Source of the DNA: Larus michahellis
Taxonomy: Eukaryota > Chordata > Aves > Charadriiformes > Laridae
Assembly (NCBI RefSeq): GCF_964199755.1
Contig: NC_133899.1
Location: 1,302,001 to 1,366,000, forward strand
Direction of reading: 5' to 3'
Length of the DNA: 64,000 nucleotides
The position numbers and the translations under genes were made by a program. A model generated the notes under the pieces. The model had not been told where the DNA came from, searched no databases, and worked only from the letters and a program-made list of their open reading frames with translations. Within the stretch, counting starts at the first letter, position 1; every line of letters starts with the position of its first letter. This document shows positions 50,901 through 59,300 of the stretch, piece by piece.

Positions 50901-52860
50901 GAGAAAGGAGTGTGTGGTGACCAGGTGCCCCTGGTGACTTTCCTGTTTTCTTTTCCACTGTAAGTCATACAGAAAGTCAGGCACGAGACCGCAGCAACGT
51001 GCAGATCTTGTTCCCTGGAATGTTTTCTTTCATCTGTAATCACTTCATCAAAATCCATAAATCAGCTAGTTAAGACTAAAGAGCACAAACACGACTATAA
51101 TTTGTGCCTTCCTGCCCAGTGTTTCTTTTGGCACACGGAACACCAAACCTTTTCCTGAAAAAATTGATGATGACACCGGGCAAGGATGCGGTGAAAGTGG
51201 ACAGTGAGGCCACTTGCATTCCAGGTCCACTGCCTGCTTCCATAATCCCTGCTTCCTTTTCATTCATCACAGTAGATTCAGAGAGTAAAACAATAGTTTG
51301 TATTTCTGTATTTACTCTGGAAATCGCGATTTCAGGCTCATTTCCCAGTGCTGGGTGCTGTTAACACGTAAGTGGCCCGGGGAGCCGTGAAACCCTGTGG
51401 GAAGGGAGCCTTGATTGCGATGCCAAGGCTGTGGCCCCTGTCACATGCCCTCTCCTGGCTCCCAGAGCGCATGGGGAGATTAGCACCTTCTCCGTGCCCT
51501 GCGGCTCTGCCCTGATGATTACCGCTCCCTGACATCTGTCACTGTCACCACGCTACAGTTCCTTCAGCTGCCGCCATCCAAACCCTCCTAGGAACCGCAG
51601 AAACCTTGCTGGTCTGCTCTAACCTGGAGCGGTTCCATCGAACAGGGTGGGAAGTGATCTGCTGAGCAGCCGCCCACCTAGGAGACCTGAAGGGACAACC
51701 CCTTCACCGGGGAGATGCAGGTGGGCAGGAGCAGGAGGTGATGGCAGCCCCAGAGGGGAAGGGACAGGAGGCAGAGGCAGCAGAAGAGGGAGGATGAGGT
51801 GGACCTGGGGAGCAACAGCTCTCCCACTTTTCCTGAGACGAGCCTGGCTTGGAGAGGGCTGATAGGCCCTGAATGGCTTTGTCCGGGTGTCTCGGAGAGA
51901 AATCTTGCTGTGTTTCCCTTGCTCCAGGGACTCCCTTTTCCTGACTTTTGAGCAGAAATGAATGAAATGGCTCAAAATCCCGAAACCTGTACTGGGCTGG
52001 TGGGATCTGCCAAAGGGGCTGGTGCATCCAGGTGGATTCCAACTGCATATATTAGAAAAGTGCAGAAGCTGCTGAGCTTTTCAGAAAATGTGGAGTTTTC
52101 TAGTCAGGAGAGCAGTTTGAAAGGCCGTAAGGACAGACAATTTTAGGCTATTGCTGGGGCTGTTCGGCCTCTCCTGAATCGAGGGGAGAACGGTGAAATT
52201 CAGGAGTCTCAACCCTGTCACCTGTCCTTGCCTCTCGTGACAGAAAAAGAGCAAAAAACCTTTTGCTCCTGAATATTTTATATGGAAAAGTACTTTAACC
52301 GAAGCCTGTTGCCCTGTCATCACCTCTCAGCCCAGGAAACAGCCGTCAGCGTCGGTCCCCGCATCCTTCCTAACGTTTAAGGGCAGTGACTCGCTGGTCG
52401 TGTGACAGGGTTGTCCCAGGGGGCTCACGCTGCCCGAGCTGAACAGCTACCCTTCTTTCTCGTGCGGATTATTTTTTATCTCCCTTTGTTTGCCAATAAA
52501 AAAAAAAAATCCCGCCCAGTTTTACTGTTTTCCTTTTCACACACGTTTTTTTATTTTTTTTCCTCACGTGTGTGTTTCCTTCTCTGGCCAGGGGTGAAGG
52601 GAGGGGAGTATCCCAGATAACCTCATGCGAGAGGAATTTTCACGTGCTTTTCCACCTGAGGTGAGATAGCGGTGCCAGGGATGTTTCCTCCGAGTCGGAG
52701 TAATCCCAGCGCGACAGAGAACCTCTCCGTGGCCTGCAGGGCCTTCGCCCAAACCGCCCTCCTCAGGCCACCGGCCTTCCTTGGCCCAGGATCGCCGGGG
52801 CTTCTGGTTCGTGACCCAAATTCTGAGGAATTACAGGAAAATCTCTGCCCCGACACGTTG
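47950..52860. other. Spacer between divergent CYB5B and TERF2 promoters
   Basis: About 5 kb of mixed sequence between two CpG islands, with no gene I recognise. It holds an old interspersed repeat at 50590-50875 and AATAAA signals on the plus strand at 48976-48981 and 49001-49006. The latter follow an 83-codon open frame (48718-48969) with a hydrophobic C-terminal half; it matches nothing I know and may be chance. Confidence 0.6.
50590..50875 (+). repeat. Old interspersed repeat, two pieces
   Basis: The phrases GCGTAGCACAGTGGCATCCT and GGTCCATGCCCAGGCTTTCT, followed by AGGCACATCAGCAACACAAA (about 50645-50704), resemble a dispersed repeat frequent in reptile and bird noncoding DNA (family phrase: GCACAATGGGGTCCTGGTCC). 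A second piece at about 50822-50875 (GAGAGTAAGCCCTTTAGGGC, then TTGTCTTCTGTTTGGTGCAG) resembles the head of the same family. I cannot name the family with confidence. The two pieces may be tandem copies or one rearranged copy. Confidence 0.4.
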
Positions 52861-52934
52861 GAACATTTTGTAACCCGTCCTGTGGCGCCCCGCCCGCCCG
52901 CCCGCCCAATAGGGGGAGCTAGACCGGCGCCGCG

Positions 52935-53084
52935 GTGCACGCCGGGAGCTGGTGGCACCACAGAGACGTTGGGCGCAGTGCATGCCGGGAGTTGTAGGCA
53001 CGGCAGACGCCTTCGTGCAGTGCATGCCGGGGCTCGTAGGCGCGACGGGGCGTTTGCGCGGTGCATGCCGGGAGTTGTAGGCAC
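52935..53084 (-). promoter_or_regulatory. TERF2: Four-copy ZNF143/THAP11-like element array
   Basis: Four 24-bp copies start at 52935, 52978, 53020 and 53061, at 43-, 42- and 41-bp spacing. The second and fourth are identical and contain TGCCGGGAGTTGTAG; its reverse, CTACAACTCCCGGCA, closely matches the known ZNF143/THAP11 (SBS) element ACTACAACTCCCAGCATGC. Copy 1 (CGCCGGGAGCTGGTGG) and copy 3 (TGCCGGGGCTCGTAGG) are diverged. Sequences between copies are not similar, so this is not a simple minisatellite. It lies 90-240 bp upstream of the TERF2 ATG. Confidence 0.75.
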
Positions 53085-53170
53085 CTCGGTAATACCGCAC
53101 TCGCGCCACGGGCGGGGCGGTGGCTTGGCGTTGTCACTTCCGCTCGTGCCTGACGTCAGTTCCTGGCGGG

Positions 53171-53342
53171 ATGGTGGGGAAGCGGCTGAGAGTTACCCAG
53201 CGGGAGGAGATGGCGGCGCGGGGCGGCCTGCCCGAGGAGGCGGTGAACCGCTGCGTCCTGCAGTTCTACTTCCACCAGGCCATGGCGGCCTACCGCGCCG
53301 GGCGGAACCGCGACTTCCGCCAGCTCCGTGATGTCATGCAGG
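53171..53342 (+). CDS. TERF2: TERF2 coding exon 1
   Basis: 57 codons plus one base, ending at a GTGGGC donor. It begins [19 protein letters not shown] and continues with the first TRFH helices ([27 protein letters not shown]), clearly TRF2-like. The ATG at 53171 has G at -3 and G at +4; an internal ATG at codon 14 (MAARGG) is a less likely alternative start. Confidence 0.95.
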
Positions 53343-56300
53343 GTGGGCTGCGCCGGCCGGGCCCGGGGCGGTGGATGGGCTGAGAGGAGGGGGCGGGCTG
53401 GGGGTGAGGGGAGCGGGGACAATCGCGGGGGGATAGCCGGTGGGAAGGGGCAGGTCCGGGCTGGGGGTGAGGGGAGCGGGGACAGTCTGGGGAGGATAGC
53501 CGGGGGGAAGGGGCAGGCTCGGGCTGGGGGTGAGGGGAGCCGGTGTTGGCGGAGGCTCACCGGGGGTGAGGGAGAGCTGGGGCGGCCGCGAGGCGGGAGC
53601 AGGGCTGGGGCCGGGCCGTGCTGTATTGCTGTAACTTGCCCCTCGTCCTACAGCGCTGCTTGTGCGGCCCCTGGAGAAGGAGCCGGTGGTGGCCCAGATG
53701 CTGCGCATAATGCAATTCCTGTCACAGATTGAGGAAGGCGAGAACCTTGGTGGGTCCCCAACCCTCCCAGCAAGGCCCTAGCGGAGAGCCTGGTCTTTGC
53801 TCGCAGCCCACTCCCCCAGCCTGAGCGTGCCCCATTCTGCGGCTGTGTCCCCTGCAGCTCCCAGGAGCTGTTTCTGCACAGAGCAGAGCTCTGGGACAAA
53901 CCTCTTAAGCTGTAGGAGCGTTCCCCTGGGTATGAGGGGTCAGAGACCATGGCTGTTCATGTCTGCATTGTGCTACCATAGCAAGTGAAAGGCTGCTGCC
54001 CTTAGCCAAGAGCAGTGTACTGAAATCCAAGCTCCAGGGCTGTCCTGCTGTCTGAACACACCCCTCATAGCTTCTGAAACACTCCTCTGGATCGCTTATT
54101 GATAGTCAGGTGGTGCTTCTATAGCTTTCCATGCCTGTGGGGGGGGATCTTGCAGTTAGCAGTCAGCCTGCCATTCCCTCCCATCTTCATCCTCAGTAGC
54201 TCTAGAACTTGCAGTCAAAACTGAGCAAATTGAGTAACTAGCTGTCTGTAAGGCATCACTGTGAACGCCTTGCAAACCCACACCTTTGAATTCTTGTAGA
54301 TTGCACCTTCGATAAAGATTCAGAGCTCACCCCTCTTGAATCTGCAATTGGTGTCCTGGAGCTCATTCAGAGAGAATTCTCTGTGGCTGAGAAGACGATG
54401 GAAACTGTTCAGAAAACGGTGAAGGAAGCTGTAAGACCTTTTTCAGTTGATGCTTTGCTCGTCTTTTGTCTTAGAAAGGTCTTGCATAATTGGCAGTGGG
54501 TATTGCCTTGCATATAGAATGCTGTAGTTAGTACTGACTTGGCTGCAGGTGCATGTCTTCAGTATATGTGCTTCTTCATCAGTTAATGTAGAAGTTGTTT
54601 CCCTGTGTATGTTGTTACTAAGCTGTTAGTTGTCTGCCATGCTTGATTATTATGCGTGCTTTTCCAAAGCTGATCTAGAGAGCATGGTCAGTTCAATGTC
54701 AACAGAAACTGGTATTTGTTTTCTTCTGTAGGCTGTTATTGTCTGCATCAAAAACAGAGAGTTTGACAAAGCTTCGAAAATTCTAAAGAGGCACATGGGG
54801 AAGGATGCCAAAAATCAGGTGAGTCTGTGCCAGGAAGGAAGGTGGCTGTTTGAGGACTGTGCGATATGTCTTCGGGGGTATTGGGGAGTGGAGATATTTG
54901 GAGGTGGTCTGAGATTTCTTATGGGTTTTTGGTGGTGGGGAGAGGGGTGATCTGTGTTGCAGGCATAAAAGGTTTCCCTGAGAAGCATACCCCTTAAGAA
55001 ACCTGAACAAGAAGACTGGGTAGGGGTGATGAAATGGAAAGTCCTTCTCGAAAGATGGACCCTCAGTGTTATGCATTCTAAAGCATGTTGATTGTGACTT
55101 TGAAGCTCCTTCTGTTTCTGCTACATTTCCTCGCGTATCTTCATGGGTCTTCCAGGCATTAACATTCATCGTTTACCTTGAGGCAAACTCAAGCTCACAT
55201 GTAGAACACGAGTCCATAAGAAAGGCTGGTTCTGAAAGCGGAAAGAGTTCCCGTTCCTATTTCTGTAGGCAGTATAGCGTCTCAGGCACTGGAAGCAAAA
55301 AGTCAGAGCTGCTGAAACAAGATGGCTCTCCTGTTCCTGTAGCCTTTTCCCAGCCTTATGTCAGTGTAAATTGCTTGTGCTTGGAGAATGTCAAATAGGA
55401 AAGGCCCAATCCCCACACAGATTCTAGCTCCTGCATTTGTCATTTATACCCTTGTACCTATTCAGAGCATTCTTACCTCCCTTCTAGAAAAAGAGGAATG
55501 AGTTGCTGACTATTATCCGGGAGAAGAATTTCAATCATCCAATGGTCAAAAACTTTTCTTACAAGAACTTCCAGCAGAACATGTTTCAGTTCCTGAAGAC
55601 CTATGTGGATGATTCAGAGCCACTGCTGCTAACGGTGTGTGTCTGCCCTGCTTACCTGGCTTCCCATACTGCGCTTGCTTCTGCCCCAGCGAGGGGCAGC
55701 CCGAGAACGGCATGAGATACGGACCTGGGGAGAACTGGCACTTACTTTGCTATGAGGCAATGAAATACAGTAATTTGGCTTCTTTGTGCCCTCCATGCTG
55801 GTAATGAGTTAGAGCTTAGGCACCTGATTAACAGTGGGTTAAGTCCAAAATACTTTAAATTCAGTCCATTCTTAAAAGGTTTATACAGTTGATCACATTT
55901 TTTCAATCTGTGTAACAGGTTTTAATTGATAGACGTGAACTCTGTAATGGTGCCAATTGAACTGCAAGTAGCAACCTAAAAATGCCTTTGGGAGGGGATA
56001 AAATTGGATGATTGCATGGTAGTATGGGAAATCATCTTTATAATGGTTACGTGCTTTTTTTTTTTCTCTCCAAGGTAATAAAAAAGACATTGAATTCAGA
56101 AGATGCTGAAGAACCAAAACATTCATTGGTGACTCCTAAGTCTGCAAATGGGCCAAAGGATGAGGCAGCAGCTCTGGAGCCCTTGGGAAGGACAAACCCC
56201 TCTCCAGAGCCAGCAAAAGACCTGGAGGGAGCTCCCAACCCTGCAGAAAGGGGAGACAACCCCGCAGCAGCTCCTGAGGCTATGGAAGGAGCTAGTGACT

Positions 56301-59300
56301 CTGCATCAGCTCCTGAGCCTATGGAAGGAGCTACTGACCCAGCAGCAGCTCCTGAGCATATAATAGCAGCAGTTAATACCTTGGAAGATGGTTCAGAGCC
56401 TATGGAAATATCTAAAGAACCAGCAGCAGCTCCAGAACTTCCAGGAGTGTCCTGCAGGGACTCAGAAAGGTGGGCAGAGGAATCTGGCCCTGCATTGTGG
56501 ATGAAGTGTGGCACCAGTTCTCTTCCGAGGGGTAGTTTGCTCTATCCAGACAGCTCTTAATTTCCCCGAATGCCATCCCAAGCAGGTCTGCCCAAGCAAC
56601 CCGCAAAGGCCATCAGTGTAAGACTTCTGCCTGTATCACAGTACAAATGTTAAGGTGGCTTGGTTTTTTATCTGAAGATATGTAATACTTCTGTAAACTA
56701 GGGAGGGAGGCCAGTGGCTGCCAGAAGGTTTGCTCTCGTGGAGCAGCTTTTGGTACCCATATGGCTCAGCCTTTAGTTGAGAATAGCAGGGCATCCAGTG
56801 CCACACGGAGCGTGGGTGTGTTCTCGCAAGATCTGCTTCCCCAGTACACCACACGGTTTAGAAGGAGGGTGGACTGAAGGGTTGGGAATGCCCTCTTCAG
56901 TAGATTTTACTTGCACCCTAGGGCCAATTGTTGAGGGTCACACTGTAGAAGAGAAGCCTGATTGCAGTGAAGTGGAGCCACCTTGGTGATATCTTTACAA
57001 CCTTCTCAGTTCTGTTTATTTTGTAGGCAGCCCTCTGGAACTGTAACCACGTATGGGATTTCTGTTCTGAGAGAAGCTTTCAAGATCCTGTCGGACTCCC
57101 AGGATTCTGATGCACTCTTCACCAAACTGGATGAAACAGACTTTTCTTTCCCCAAGCAACTGTCTCCTTCTGTATCCCACAGAACCAAGAGACGGAAAGA
57201 AGAGGAGAATCAAGATTCTGAGATCTCAGACCCTCCTGAAATACCCAATAAGGGCAAATGCTTGTTGACCATAAGCAAACTGGTCATGGAGGAAGACAAC
57301 CAGTACAGCAAGTCAAGTGAGAGCCCAGACTCTTCCCAGGAGCCAGTTGTTTCTTCTGCTTCCAGACCTGTTCAGAAAGTGCATGACCAGCCTGTATCTA
57401 CTAGGAGTGCCAAGTATGAAGCCCATCTCTTGTGGTATATTCTAATCTGCACCCAATCTTTTGACTTGCAGCTGACATCAGTAGCACGAACAACAAAAAC
57501 CTTTATGTTTAATTCAAGATGAGTATATTGACCATCCTTTTTCGCTAGCATATGTGCAACTGGGCAGAGTAAACACTCTGTTGTCTTTATGCTTTACTGT
57601 TTGGTTAATGGAGAGGAGAAAATGATCCAGCTTCCACTGGCAGTGAGTCAGAGATACTGCAGTTAGTATTGGTAGGTGATTGCAGCGTGTGTATCACAGG
57701 TAACGTCTGTTTCTCTGCACTTTGGTTAGGGATGCTGAAGCTGGAAAGCGTTCGTAGGTGCATCTTGTGGGCAGATTGAAATCTTCTTTCCACATCTTAA
57801 GAAATACAACACTGACCTTGCTTAAGTTCTTTTTTCTTGAAACCTGTGTTGGTGAAGGAACTCCAGCTGTAGCTTTTTGACTGTTTCTTCGGTATGAGTT
57901 ATCACTTACCTTGCAGCTGAAATGACTGCAATAAAAGGTAGGGGCATGTTAGTCTTTTTTCCTTTTATAAGGATTTCTCCTAGAAAACTGCAAAGTGGGG
58001 GTTATCAGCAGAAGTCTAAAATTAACACTGTTAAGAGACTTTTAGCTTAAGAGTCTCGTATCTCCTGTAGGCCGTAACAGGGTGTAACAAAGCCTCCTGC
58101 TTAAATGTCTGAGTTGCTCTTCTTTTCTTAGTGAAGTTGCGTAGCAGCCAGCAATAACGATGCTTTGGATCCCCAGGAGTGAAACTGGGAGGATTGAGAA
58201 GAGCTTGATGTCTTTAAAAAGATAAATAAAACACAATTTCCCTTAGTTCCTGGCTTAAGAATGTCAAGAACAGAAAGGTTTGGTTTTGAAGGGCAGGCGG
58301 CAAAGATCCCAGTGCTCTGTGTAGCGTGGCTGCTCTGGAGATGGATTGTCTTTTGGTGAAGCACAGGAGAGTGGCTGCAGTAGAGATGTGCTGCGGGGTA
58401 GCTGGCATCGATGCAAACAGTAGTGGAATCTCAGATGCCTTACTGGTGTGTCTTGCTCAGGGTTACGCTAATTGTTGGAGATGATGCTCAGAAGGGATTT
58501 CTAACAGACACCCACCCGCCACGTTGTCCACTTTGTCGAGTGATCTGGGAATTTTACTTAATAAATTTCCTGGTTTTTAAAGCAGTTGTGAGTGGTAACA
58601 CTTGAACTCTTCTGTTTTTCTCCGGTAGTACGTTGCAGATGACATTGCCGTCCTAGGATATGTCTGGAGTTTATTTTGAGGGTGCTGGGGAACATTGTGG
58701 GGATAGGATAATGTTTTGTGAACTTGCCCAGAGTGGAGTGCTCTATGTCTGACTGCACTAGCAAGGGGCTGGACGCAGTGACTCGGGTGTGATGCTTTCT
58801 CATCCTGCGCTGGGTGTGTAAAGTGAGGGTTGGTGCCGGATCAGGAAGGAGCCCAGAGTGTGGCTGCTGCTGCTTGGTTGCTGCTGACTTGCAGTTCTCG
58901 AGTTTCAGGGCTGCTGCTGTGCAAGTTGGTTTCCGGTTCACCTGGAAAGCGATTGATTGTCTGTGCTGCTTGTGTAGATGTCTTGTCTTGAAGCCTTTAA
59001 GTGGCTCATGGTAGCAGTGGTGCTAATGACATCTGTCTGGAAATCTGATTGTGTGCATCTCTGCCAGCAGCTGGTTCTCCGATTTTTACGTGCAAGAAAG
59101 AGGTGCTCAACAGTCCAACTTCAAGTAAGAATAGAGAACAGCTATTTTCCTGTAGTCATAAATAGCTTCAATTATACTGGATGTGATAGCCTTGGGTGAA
59201 CCTTTTGGAGTGTTTTTTTTTTTAACATTTATTTAACATTTCATCTGACAAGTTTGTGCTTGAGGATTGGAAGCAGGTGATAGCATTGAAGCACTTGATC

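Larger units (their letters stand above)
52870..53640. promoter_or_regulatory. TERF2: CpG-rich TERF2 promoter
   Basis: CpG-dense block from tandem CCCG units and a CCAAT box (52906-52910) to the start of intron 1. Near the ATG there is a GC box GGGCGGGGC (53110-53118), an ETS/GABPA-type ACTTCCG (53136-53142) and a perfect palindromic CRE, TGACGTCA (53151-53158), ending 12 bp before the start codon. There is no TATA box. The arrangement fits a constitutive promoter; factor binding is inferred from motifs. Confidence 0.8.

Noticed and set aside
52150-52200. CTGTTCGGCCTCTCCTGA-like sequence as another CR1 fragment
   Set aside because: Similarity is limited to a short phrase and the flanks do not continue into CR1, so it was not annotated.
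52623-53084. 153-codon minus-strand frame and 219-codon plus-strand frame across the TERF2 promoter
   Set aside because: The repeated-looking protein sequence (PTTPGMH, PACTA) is simply translation of the promoter element array.
57414-57522. C-terminal extension of the TERF2 exon 7 frame past 57413
   Set aside because: It is read-through into the intron; using the GTATGA donor restores the frame to exon 8 and the conserved iDDR-like segment.
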